Positions 56,701 through 64,000 of a stretch of DNA of 64,000 bases are shown in pieces. This DNA is from Amycolatopsis acididurans. GTDB taxonomy: Bacteria; Actinomycetota; Actinomycetes; Mycobacteriales; Pseudonocardiaceae. The stretch covers positions 124,001 through 188,000 of the forward strand of contig NZ_JAAXLS010000006.1 of assembly GCF_012328925.1 (NCBI RefSeq), given 5' to 3'. The position numbers and the translations under genes were made by a program. Numbering within the stretch: position 1 is the first letter of the stretch; each line of letters starts with the position of its first letter. The notes under the pieces are model-generated. The model was not told the origin of the DNA. It worked only from the letters and a program-made list of their open reading frames with translations, and did not search any database.

Positions 56701-58143
56701 CGCGAGCAGGCGGGCAAGCTGCTGGAGACCGCCGACGGCGCGGACGCCGCGACACGGGCGGCCGCGCAGGCGCGGGCCGGGCGTGCCGTGGCCGCGCTGG
56801 AAGCCGAGCACAGCGAGGCGATCGGCCTGGTCGCGACCTGCAAGGCCGAGCTGGACCAGCTGCCGAAGCAGAACGCGTCGCTGGAGACCCGGCCGCGCGA
56901 CGTCGAACACGGTCGTGAGCTGATCGATGAGGCCACCGAGGAGGCCGGCGCCGCCGCGCGGGCGTGGGAAGAGGCGCAGGCGCGGCGTGCCGAGGCCGAG
57001 CACGCGCTCGAAACGGCGAACACGTCCGCGGCCGGTTTCCGCCTGCTGGCCGAGTCGATGGCGCATCTGGTGCCCGACGGCGAACCGGACAGTGTCTTCG
57101 ACGGTGACGTCGAGGCCGCGCAGGCGCGCTACCGCAAGCTGACCACGGCGCTCGCCGACGCCGACGCGGCCGTCGAGACGGCGGAGAAGCGTGTGCGCTC
57201 GGCGGCCGACGCGCTGGCCCAGTACGCCACCGAGAAACGGTTCGAGCACCTGGCCAGCCCGGTGCGGCAACAGATCATCTCGGTGCGCCGCGACAGCCTG
57301 CCCGCGAACGCCGCGGAGTGGGCGAACGCGCTGAAGCCGCGGCTGCGCACACTGACCGACGACCTGGCGCAGATCGACCGGCACCGGTCGGGCATCGTCG
57401 CGCGGCTACAGGGAATGGTCGAGGGCGCGCTGCGGATGCTGCGCTCGGCGCAACGGCTCTCGCGCCTTCCGGAGGGGCTCGGCGACTGGTCGGGCCAGGA
57501 GTTCCTGCGCATCCGGTTCGGCGACCCCGACGAGGCGGAGCTGGCCGAGGCGCTCGGCGAGGTCGTGGACGAGGCCGCCGCCGGCAAGACGAGCGACGGC
57601 CGCGACGTCAAACGCGACGGCATGTCGCTGGTGCTGCGCGGGGTTCGGGCCGCCGTGCCCAAGGGGTTCCGGGTGGACATGCTCAAACCGGACTCCGTGT
57701 TGCGCACCGAACGGCAGCGCGTGTCGGAGATCCGGGACGTGTTCTCCGGCGGGCAGCAGCTCACCGCGGCGATCATCCTGTACTGCACGCTCGCGGCACT
57801 GCGGGCGAACAACCGGGGCAAGATGCGCAACCGGCATTCGGGCGTGCTGTTCCTGGACAACCCGATCGGCCGCGCGTCGGCGGGGTACCTGCTGGAGCTG
57901 CAGCGGGTGGTCGCCGAGGCGCTGGGCGTGCAGCTGATCTACACGACGGGCCTGTTCGACGCCGGTGCGCTCTCGGAATTCCCGCTGATCATCCGGCTGC
58001 GCAACGACGCCGACCTGCGCGCGGGCCGCAAGTACCTCTCGGTCGACGCGACCCTGCGCAACCATCTGGACGCCCTGTCCGACCCGGACGGCACGTCCCA
58101 TCTCTCGGCGACGCGGCTGTTCACGAAGGCGGAGTCCGCCTGA
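53713..58143 (+). CDS. Large SMC-like ATPase (MksB/JetC-like)
   Basis: A 1476-aa protein. The N-terminal ATPase lobe has a P-loop LFLENGGGKSVLIKLIF (K71). Coiled-coil, Ala/Glu/Arg-rich heptads occupy about 310-650 and 765-1240. A non-coiled segment at about 655-765 (AGITAWSGWRYLSTMD...LPSVVLPVGTKDALK) is a hinge. The C-terminal lobe has the ABC signature VFSGGQQLTAAIILY (F1344-Q1349) and Walker B GVLFLDNPIG, where the expected catalytic Glu is Asn1383. This is an SMC/MukB-like layout. It follows GGGGGAGC at its ATG. No JetD/MksG gene follows. Confidence 0.85.
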   Translation: MYELSRVRLHSVGPAGARYQDVLLDFSGVGQVVKAPTQDALFSAGIHSAEQGLPRRPSPASVLFLENGGGKSVLIKLIFSVMLPGRRQVVGTTNTRVLEKFVAAKDVSHVVLEWQHTETGQRIITGKASEWRGHVVSNDPANLVDTWYCFRPSANTGLTSLPFTADGRLLTMSGFQEKLDEAHHAEPELELSWTRRHHEWTERLDALGLDTELFRYQRAMNAGEGEAADAFAFTSDEAFVEFLLKAVITEDDPRDLADVVKTYAHNLGQRGALMSERDFVAGALELLGPLVDEESLAAASRKLATVARSDARAFAGSVAARHKLEDDRLSGLAAFADETRDAEKLAEGDHRRLSAVVTELRRVVAELRLADATAGKKRIDGELAQARAGAEAWRETGTVLAHRHAVRKASDIRELVGEREQSAKPALEAKNAAANALARGLLALARDAEDQAKAAEERAGAARAEAAAAQDQRDEATTTAARHRAEEAQLTARIEEVRGQVQQAVREGLLSDGTQVAAAAQEARARQENAGTELAAREAELERVAEEHATAQSALHAAQQKAAAAQSRADRAASELSKAHRRTDSLAAHPRLLELLGGDNVQLETDTPALLKRLREARSTAEREQTSLRMEESVDERALAALGSGGLLPASPEVQAALDVLEEAGITAWSGWRYLSTMDAKAREDVLSRLPHLVGGVLVNDAAQLSRARQALADAKLLPSVVLPVGTKDALKAGGSTPGVEFLVPPNPAMYDEEAADTERQAILARHSRRQKQLEALATAIGDDAALEWKLTTWREDYPPGALATLAEEAEAATSERGDGQEAVTVAQRELDELAARRNRLREAIPALRAEARTGEERARKLGELAERAARLPQWTDEAERAREIVARAEAEAEQAGSRAARAREEAAEEQRTADGHRRTVSGARAELAEVPGGGSVSEEDAPPNEPVDVLRRAFASASDAYAKVEVGSDLRAELEQAESAESSARAALEVLDPVVREQAGKLLETADGADAATRAAAQARAGRAVAALEAEHSEAIGLVATCKAELDQLPKQNASLETRPRDVEHGRELIDEATEEAGAAARAWEEAQARRAEAEHALETANTSAAGFRLLAESMAHLVPDGEPDSVFDGDVEAAQARYRKLTTALADADAAVETAEKRVRSAADALAQYATEKRFEHLASPVRQQIISVRRDSLPANAAEWANALKPRLRTLTDDLAQIDRHRSGIVARLQGMVEGALRMLRSAQRLSRLPEGLGDWSGQEFLRIRFGDPDEAELAEALGEVVDEAAAGKTSDGRDVKRDGMSLVLRGVRAAVPKGFRVDMLKPDSVLRTERQRVSEIRDVFSGGQQLTAAIILYCTLAALRANNRGKMRNRHSGVLFLDNPIGRASAGYLLELQRVVAEALGVQLIYTTGLFDAGALSEFPLIIRLRNDADLRAGRKYLSVDATLRNHLDALSDPDGTSHLSATRLFTKAESA

Positions 58144-58210
58144 GGGCGGTGTCCAGCCCGCGCCCGCGCTTCCTGCGCGCACTCGGCGGCGTAGGCGGCA
58201 GTGCTGAGCA

Positions 58211-58855
58211 TCAATCCTTGCGGCCGTTGATCGCCAGCCCCGCGCCGAGACCGATCATCACCAGCCCGCTCGTGCCGCCCACCAGCGCCAGCCTGCGGGG
58301 CGAGCGGGCGAACCACGCACGGGCCCCGCTGGCGACCAGCGCCCACAGCGAATCGGACACGAGCGCGATCACCGGAAGGCACACGCCCAGCAACAGCACC
58401 TGCCCGGGCACCCAGTCCGCCGAGGGCACGACGAACTGCGGCAGCACCGCGCCGAAGAACGCCAGCGTCTTCGGGTTGGTGAAACCGACGACGAACCCGT
58501 CGCGCAGCACCGTCAGCGTGCGGCGCGTTCCGGTGCCGACCTCGGCGCCCAGCGCCTCGCTCAGCCGATGGCGGTGCCGGATCGCCTGCACGCCCAGACA
58601 GATCAGGTACGCCGCGCCGGCCAGCTTGATCGCGGTGAACACCGCGGTGGAGGCCGACACAATCGCCCCGAGCCCGAACGCCAGCGCGACCACCTGCAGG
58701 TAGGAGCCCGTCGCGTTGCCGAGCACGGTGAGCAGCGCGCCGCGCTTGCCGACGGTGAGCGCGCGGCTCACGGTGAACAGCACGCTCGGGCCGGGCACGA
58801 CCACCATCAGGAAGACAAGCGCCGCGAACGCGGCGAAATGACTTGAAGACACCAC
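58211..58855 (-). CDS. LysE/RhtB-family amino acid exporter
   Basis: A 214-aa protein with five to six transmembrane helices. The N-terminal VVPGPSVLFTVSRALTVGKRGALLTVLGNATG is the LysE/RhtB signature with its conserved PGP and G-x-R. The exported solute cannot be told. It stands alone on the minus strand, with its 3' end 67 bases from the end of the SMC gene and divergent from the AlkZ-like gene. Confidence 0.9.
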   Translation of the reverse strand: MVSSSHFAAFAALVFLMVVVPGPSVLFTVSRALTVGKRGALLTVLGNATGSYLQVVALAFGLGAIVSASTAVFTAIKLAGAAYLICLGVQAIRHRHRLSEALGAEVGTGTRRTLTVLRDGFVVGFTNPKTLAFFGAVLPQFVVPSADWVPGQVLLLGVCLPVIALVSDSLWALVASGARAWFARSPRRLALVGGTSGLVMIGLGAGLAINGRKD

Positions 58856-58927
58856 GGCGGAAGCCTAGTTCCGCGGCCTGTGCCCGCGCGACGATTTTTG
58901 TCGGACACCCCTGGTAGGAAGAGGTTC

Positions 58928-60091
58928 GTGACCCGAAGATTCTCCGTCGCCGAACGGCGCGCGCGGCTGGTCGCCCGGCATCACCTCGGCACGCCCGCGG
59001 GCAGTGTCGAGCAGATCGCGGCCGGTCTCGTCGCGCTGCACGCCACCGACCCGGCGTCGGTGCACCTGTCCGCCGCGGCCCGCCTGCGTGAACCGGACAC
59101 GGCGGAGCGCGCGCTGTACGAGGACCGCACGCTGCTGCGGATGCTGGGCATGCGCCGCACGGTGTTCGTCGTCCCGGCCGGGCTCGCGCCGGTCGTGCAG
59201 GCCGCGTGCGCCGACGACATCGCGGCCAGACAGCGCAAGCTCCTGCTCCAGCACCTGACCACGGCCGGCCTCGACGAGGATCTGGACGCCTGGCTCGCCG
59301 ACGTCGAGGAGGGCGCCTTCGCCGCGCTCGCGGCCCGCGGCACCGGCTACGCGGCCGAGATCGCCGACGGGGAGCCCCGGCTGCGCACGAGAATCGTGGT
59401 CTCGCGAGGAAAACCCTACGAATCGAACGGCTACATCACCAACCGCGTGCTGTTCCTGCTCGCCGCGCGGGGCCGGATCGTGCGCGGCCGCCCGCGCGGT
59501 TCCTGGCTGTCCACCCAGTACGAGTGGGCCACCGCCGAGTCGTGGCTGGGCGGCATCCCGGCGATGCCCGCCGGGCAGGCCCGTGCCGAACTGGCCCGCC
59601 GCTGGCTGTCCGCGTTCGGTCCCGCGCCGGTCGAGGACCTCAAGTGGTGGACCGGCTGGACCGTCGGCCAGGTCAGGAAGGCACTGGCCGAGATCGGCCC
59701 GGCCGAGGTCGACCTCGACGGCGTCCCGGGCATCGCGCTCGCCGACGACCTCGAGCCGGTGCCGGAGCCGGAGCCGGCCGCCCGGCTGCTGCCCGCGCTG
59801 GATCCCACGCCGATGGGCTGGGCCGAGCGCGACTGGTACCTCGGCCCGCACCGCGAGGCACTGTTCGACCGCAGCGGCAACATCGGCCCGACCATCTGGT
59901 GGGGCGGCCGTGTGGTGGGCGGCTGGGTGCAGCGCGCGGACGGCGAGATCGCCTGCCGCCTACTCGAAGACGTCGGGGCGCACGCTGAGGCGGCCATCCG
60001 GGCGGAGGCGGAGCGGCTTCGCGAGTGGCTCGGGCCGATGCGGGTAATCCCGAAGTTCCGGACACCGCTGGAGCGGGAACTGGCTTCGTGA
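58928..60091 (+). CDS. Winged-helix DNA-binding protein of the AlkZ/YcaQ-like (HTH_42) family
   Basis: A 387-aa protein of the family annotated as winged helix DNA-binding domain protein, which includes the DNA glycosylase AlkZ. Recognisable parts are GLVALHATDPASVHLSAAARL (about 33-53), RMLGMRRTVFVVP, the DLKWWTGWT segment and PALDPTPMGWAERDWYLG, a conserved C-terminal block. At the position of the AlkZ QxQ catalytic motif I see H38-A-T-D41, so glycosylase activity is uncertain. The GTG at 58928 follows GGAAGAGG. Confidence 0.75.
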   Translation: MTRRFSVAERRARLVARHHLGTPAGSVEQIAAGLVALHATDPASVHLSAAARLREPDTAERALYEDRTLLRMLGMRRTVFVVPAGLAPVVQAACADDIAARQRKLLLQHLTTAGLDEDLDAWLADVEEGAFAALAARGTGYAAEIADGEPRLRTRIVVSRGKPYESNGYITNRVLFLLAARGRIVRGRPRGSWLSTQYEWATAESWLGGIPAMPAGQARAELARRWLSAFGPAPVEDLKWWTGWTVGQVRKALAEIGPAEVDLDGVPGIALADDLEPVPEPEPAARLLPALDPTPMGWAERDWYLGPHREALFDRSGNIGPTIWWGGRVVGGWVQRADGEIACRLLEDVGAHAEAAIRAEAERLREWLGPMRVIPKFRTPLERELAS

Positions 60092-60167
60092 AACGCCTCA
60101 TCTTGATCGATTCGCCTGGGTGGCGGATATCTCGCCGGTCGGGGTCAGTACGCGCAGGCCAGCACGC

Positions 60168-61241
<1,074 letters not shown>

Positions 61242-61245
61242 GGCC

Positions 61246-62445
61246 ATGGCTGTCAAAACGCTGGAAGACCTTTTCGCCGGCGGTGTCGCGGGCAAGCGCG
61301 TTCTGGTCCGCTCGGACCTGAACGTGCCGCTCGACGGCACCACCATCACCGACGACGGTCGGGTGCGCGCCGCGCTGCCCACCATCAAGCGGCTGGCCGA
61401 GGCCGGCGCGAAGGTGGTCGTCGCGGCGCACCTCGGTCGCCCCAAGGGTGAGCCCGACGCCAAGTACTCGCTGCGGCCGGTCGCCGACCGGCTCGGCGAG
61501 CTGCTCGGCGCCGAGGTCGAGCTCGCCGGGGACGTCGTGGGTTCCTCCGCGAAGGAGCTGACCGCCGCGCAGGCCGACGGTTCGGTCGTGCTGCTGGAGA
61601 ACGTGCGGTTCGACCCGCGCGAGACCAGCAAGAACGACGCCGAGCGCGCCGAGCTGGCCGCCGAGTTCGCCCAGCTCGCCGACGCGTTCGTCTCCGACGG
61701 GTTCGGCGTCGTGCACCGCAAGCAGGCCTCGGTCTACGACGTGGCGCGTGCGCTGCCGGCCTACGCCGGTGGCCTCGTGCTCGCCGAGCTGGAGGTGCTG
61801 AGCAAGCTCACCGGCAACCCGGAGCGGCCGTACGTGGTGGTGCTCGGCGGTTCGAAGGTCTCGGACAAGCTCGCGGTCATCGAGGCCCTGCTGCCCAAGG
61901 TCGACACGCTGCTCATCGGTGGCGGCATGGCGTTCACGTTCCTCGCCGCCCAGGGCCACAGTGTGGGTTCCTCGCTGCTGGAGCAGGACTTCGTGCAGAC
62001 CGCGCGCAAGCTGCTCGACGAGCACGGCGGCAAGATCGTCATCCCGTCCGACGTGGTGGTGGCGGACAAGTTCGCCGCCGACGCCGCGACGGACACCGTC
62101 GCCGCCGACGCGATCCCGGACGGCTGGATGGGCCTGGACATCGGCCCGAAGACGACCGAGGCGTTCGCAGCCAAGGTCTCCGGTGCCAAGACGGTGTTCT
62201 GGAACGGCCCGGCCGGCGTGTTCGAGATGGCGCCGTTCGCGGCCGGCACCAGGGGTGTGGCGCAGGCGATCGCCGATTCGGCCGCGTTCAGCGTGGTCGG
62301 CGGCGGCGATTCGGCCGCCGCGGTTCGGGTGCTCGGCCTGCCGGAGGAGAAGTTCTCGCACATCTCCACCGGTGGCGGTGCGTCGCTGGAGTATCTCGAG
62401 GGCAAGGAACTGCCCGGTGTGGCGGTACTGGGGGAGGGTGCCTGA
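61246..62445 (+). CDS. pgk: Phosphoglycerate kinase
   Basis: A 399-aa two-lobe kinase. [35 protein letters not shown] and [17 protein letters not shown] are family motifs, and [12 protein letters not shown] is the nucleotide loop near the C-terminus. It makes ATP from 1,3-bisphosphoglycerate. It overlaps tpiA by one base. Confidence 0.98.
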   Translation: MAVKTLEDLFAGGVAGKRVLVRSDLNVPLDGTTITDDGRVRAALPTIKRLAEAGAKVVVAAHLGRPKGEPDAKYSLRPVADRLGELLGAEVELAGDVVGSSAKELTAAQADGSVVLLENVRFDPRETSKNDAERAELAAEFAQLADAFVSDGFGVVHRKQASVYDVARALPAYAGGLVLAELEVLSKLTGNPERPYVVVLGGSKVSDKLAVIEALLPKVDTLLIGGGMAFTFLAAQGHSVGSSLLEQDFVQTARKLLDEHGGKIVIPSDVVVADKFAADAATDTVAADAIPDGWMGLDIGPKTTEAFAAKVSGAKTVFWNGPAGVFEMAPFAAGTRGVAQAIADSAAFSVVGGGDSAAAVRVLGLPEEKFSHISTGGGASLEYLEGKELPGVAVLGEGA

Positions 62446-63233
62446 TGGCGCGCAAGACGTTCATCGCGGGCAACTGGAAGATGAACCTCAATCACCTCGA
62501 GGCCATCGCCCTGGTGCAGAAGATCGCGTTCTCGCTGCCCGAGAAGTACTACGCGAAGGTGGATGTCACCGTACTTCCGCCCTTCACCGACATCCGCAGC
62601 ATCCAGACCCTGATCGACGGGGACAAGCTCCTGCTCACCTACGGCGCGCAGGACCTCTCGCCGCACGATTCGGGTGCCTACACCGGGGACGTGTCGGGTC
62701 CGATGCTGGCCAAGCTCGGCTGCTCCTACGTCACCGTCGGCCACTCCGAGCGGCGCGAGTACCACAACGAGGACGACGAGATCGTCAACAAGAAGGTGCG
62801 CGCCGCGATCAAGCACGGCATCAAGCCGATCCTGTGTGTCGGCGAGCAGCTGGACGTGCGTGAGTCCGGCGGGCACGTCGAGCACTGCACGAGCCAGCTG
62901 ATCGCCGGGCTCAAGGGGCTCAAGGCCGAGCAGGTCAAGGACAGTGTGGTCGTCGCCTACGAGCCGGTGTGGGCGATCGGTACCGGCAGGGTCGCCACCC
63001 CGGCCGACGCCGAGGAGGTCTGCAAGTCGCTGCGTGCGGCGCTCACCGAGAAGTACGGCGCCGAGGTGGCCGACGAGGTGCGCGTGCTCTACGGCGGTTC
63101 GGTGAAGTCGGGCAACATCGCCGAGCTGGTCGGGTGCGACAACATCGACGGTGCCCTGGTCGGCGGCGCGAGCCTGCAGGCCGAGGAGTTCACGAAACTG
63201 TGCGCGCTGGCTGCCGGGGGTCCGCTGCCGTAA
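62445..63233 (+). CDS. tpiA: Triosephosphate isomerase
   Basis: A 262-aa TIM barrel. [11 protein letters not shown] carries the catalytic Lys, [12 protein letters not shown] the catalytic His, [13 protein letters not shown] the catalytic Glu and flexible loop, and [10 protein letters not shown] the phosphate loop. Third gene of the glycolytic operon. Confidence 0.98.
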   Translation: MARKTFIAGNWKMNLNHLEAIALVQKIAFSLPEKYYAKVDVTVLPPFTDIRSIQTLIDGDKLLLTYGAQDLSPHDSGAYTGDVSGPMLAKLGCSYVTVGHSERREYHNEDDEIVNKKVRAAIKHGIKPILCVGEQLDVRESGGHVEHCTSQLIAGLKGLKAEQVKDSVVVAYEPVWAIGTGRVATPADAEEVCKSLRAALTEKYGAEVADEVRVLYGGSVKSGNIAELVGCDNIDGALVGGASLQAEEFTKLCALAAGGPLP

Positions 63234-63252
63234 GGGTTGCGGCCGCCGAGTA

Positions 63253-63269
63253 GTCTGACAACCTCAGAC
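63253..63269 (+). terminator. Hairpin just after tpiA
   Basis: GTCTGA and TCAGAC arms with a 5-base loop, 20 bases after the tpiA stop; no T-run. Confidence 0.35.
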
Positions 63270-63295
63270 CGTCACACCATCAGGGCACACCTTTG

Positions 63296-63333
63296 CGGTG
63301 ACGTACGATCGGGCTGCGGATCGTACGTCACCG
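63296..63333. promoter_or_regulatory. Perfect 15-bp inverted repeat upstream of secG
   Basis: Arms CGGTGACGTACGATC (63296-63310) and GATCGTACGTCACCG (63319-63333) flank the 8-base loop GGGCTGCG. The repeat ends 20 bases before the secG ATG, with the Shine-Dalgarno AGAGGA between them. It is either a strong terminator for gap-pgk-tpiA, a leader hairpin for secG, or a binding site. Confidence 0.85.
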
Positions 63334-63353
63334 GTGAAGACACAGAGGATGAG

Positions 63354-63584
63354 ATGAAGCTGTTCCTCCAAATCCTGTTGATCGCGACCAGCGTGCTGTT
63401 GGTGGTCGCCGTGCTGCTGCACCGTGGGCGGGGCGGCGGCTTGTCTTCGCTGTTCGGTGGTGGCATGCAGTCGAGTCTCGCGGGATCGAGCGTGGCCGAG
63501 AAGAACCTCGACCGCATCACCCTCTTGCTCGGCGCCGTGTGGTTGATCAGCATTGTGGGTCTGGGCCTGCTGCTGAAGGTCTGA
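63354..63584 (+). CDS. secG: Preprotein translocase subunit SecG
   Basis: A 76-aa protein with two transmembrane helices (about 2-21 and 52-72) and the conserved loop HRGRGGGLSSLFGGGMQSSLAGSSVAEKNLDR. It assists SecYE in protein export. The position after tpiA is conserved in actinobacteria. The ATG at 63354 follows AGAGGA. Confidence 0.95.
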   Translation: MKLFLQILLIATSVLLVVAVLLHRGRGGGLSSLFGGGMQSSLAGSSVAEKNLDRITLLLGAVWLISIVGLGLLLKV

Positions 63585-63636
63585 GTGCACGGGCGTGCCT
63601 ATGGGGGGCGCGCCGCCGATAACACTGTGAGGATTC

Positions 63637-63981
63637 ATGGTTGGCGGTAACGCGATTCGAGGTACCAGGGTCGGTGCCGGTCCTTCCGGCGAGTCCGAGC
63701 GCGGCGAGTCCGCGCCCCGGCGCCGGGTTTCCTACTGGTGCGCGAATGGGCACGAGTCCCGTCCCTCGTTCGCGATGGACGCCGACATTCCCGAGGAGTG
63801 GGACTGCCCCCGCTGCGGGCTGCCCGGCGGGCAGGACTCGCAGAACCCACCGGCCGCACCCCGCACCGAGCCGTACAAGACGCACCTGGCGTACGTGAAG
63901 GAACGGCGCAGCGACGCCGACGGTGAGGCCATTCTCGCCGAGGCGCTGGAACGCCTGCGCCAGCGCCGCCAGATCAACTAG
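63637..63981 (+). CDS. rbpA: RNA polymerase-binding protein RbpA
   Basis: A 114-aa protein. The core zinc/ribbon region is C35-x3-H39...C57-P-R-C60 (SYWCANGHESRPSF and WDCPRCG), and the C-terminal helix TPYK-like THLAYVKERRSDADGEAILAEALERL binds sigma domain 2. The N-terminal tail MVGGNAIRGTRVGAGPSGE is the conserved RbpA start. It stabilises open complexes with primary sigma factors in actinobacteria. It stands alone, 52 bases after secG. Confidence 0.95.
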   Translation: MVGGNAIRGTRVGAGPSGESERGESAPRRRVSYWCANGHESRPSFAMDADIPEEWDCPRCGLPGGQDSQNPPAAPRTEPYKTHLAYVKERRSDADGEAILAEALERLRQRRQIN

Positions 63982-64000
63982 CCCAATCTCGTGAGGGACC

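Noticed and set aside
54610-57384. Open frame of over 900 codons antisense to the SMC gene
   Set aside because: It is a shadow of the Ala/Glu/Arg-rich coiled coils in GC-rich DNA: low-complexity composition, no domain, and third-position GC bias favours the sense frame.
59758-59785. GCCGGA short tandem repeat
   Set aside because: It lies in frame inside the AlkZ-like gene and encodes a Pro-Glu linker; a coding low-complexity stretch, not an element.
58144-60091. A JetD/MksG-type nuclease downstream of the SMC operon
   Set aside because: The next genes are a LysE exporter on the other strand and an AlkZ-like winged-helix protein; neither shows a Toprim or nuclease motif.

Overview
This is a high-GC actinomycete chromosome segment, most likely from the Pseudonocardiaceae and Amycolatopsis-like. 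The grounds are very high GC with strong third-position bias, heavy GTG start use, and actinobacterial marker genes (bldD, whiA, mihF, rbpA, gpgS, B-4DMT protein, the gene between pyrC and carA). I see no rRNA, tRNA, CRISPR array, insertion sequence or prophage. Most of the window is conserved core genome; accessory genes sit in four interruptions.

Layout. (1) 1-746: the 3' end of mltG, then aroE. (2) 1618-9828, an accessory block: GrpB-family protein, D-2-hydroxyacid dehydrogenase, secreted trypsin-like protease, beta-lactamase-family hydrolase, an N-acetylglucosamine PTS divergon (DasR-type regulator plus EIIC facing EIIB plus EIIA, with a DasR-type operator between them), and an ECF sigma/anti-sigma operon facing a Rieske lipoprotein gene. 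(3) 10300-14270: prepilin peptidase and the shikimate operon aroC-aroK-aroB-aroQ. (4) 14271-16615: a GNAT gene remnant, a beta-propeller-like lipoprotein and a small membrane protein. (5) 16647-19296: pepQ, efp, nusB and convergent bldD. (6) 19544-28280: the de novo pyrimidine operon pyrR-pyrB-pyrC-(membrane protein)-carA-carB-pyrF, with a PyrR-binding RNA element at the pyrR ribosome binding site. (7) 28451-37875: mihF-gmk-rpoZ-coaBC-metK-priA-fmt-rsmB-flavoprotein-rpe. (8) 37902-40793: ribE-ribBA-ribH-membrane protein; ribD is not here. (9) 40875-43222: exonuclease III, HAD hydrolase, secreted lipase. (10) 43265-48070: uvrC-rapZ-yvcK-whiA. (11) 48187-60091, an accessory block between whiA and gap: gpgS, a 22-bp tandem repeat array, a 2OG-Fe(II) oxygenase, a PPOX flavoprotein, a MarR regulator, a three-gene SMC (condensin-like) operon, a LysE exporter and an AlkZ-like winged-helix protein. 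(12) 60237-63981: gap-pgk-tpiA-secG and rbpA.

The strongest candidate for an undescribed system is the SMC operon at 51362-58143. It has a kleisin-like protein, a small winged-helix (KITE-like) protein and a 1476-aa SMC-like ATPase with a central hinge. No nuclease or Toprim subunit of the Wadjet JetD/MksG type is present, and the Walker B motif reads FLDN instead of FLDE. It follows a MarR-type regulator closely. Other non-coding signals: a 22-bp in-register palindromic repeat array that fills a convergent intergenic region; back-to-back SigL-like promoters (TGAACC-N16-CGTG) between the sigma operon and the Rieske gene; a BldD box upstream of bldD; a two-hairpin leader before mihF; a perfect 15-bp inverted repeat before secG; and several promoters whose -10 element lies 6-8 bases from the start codon, suggesting leaderless transcripts.
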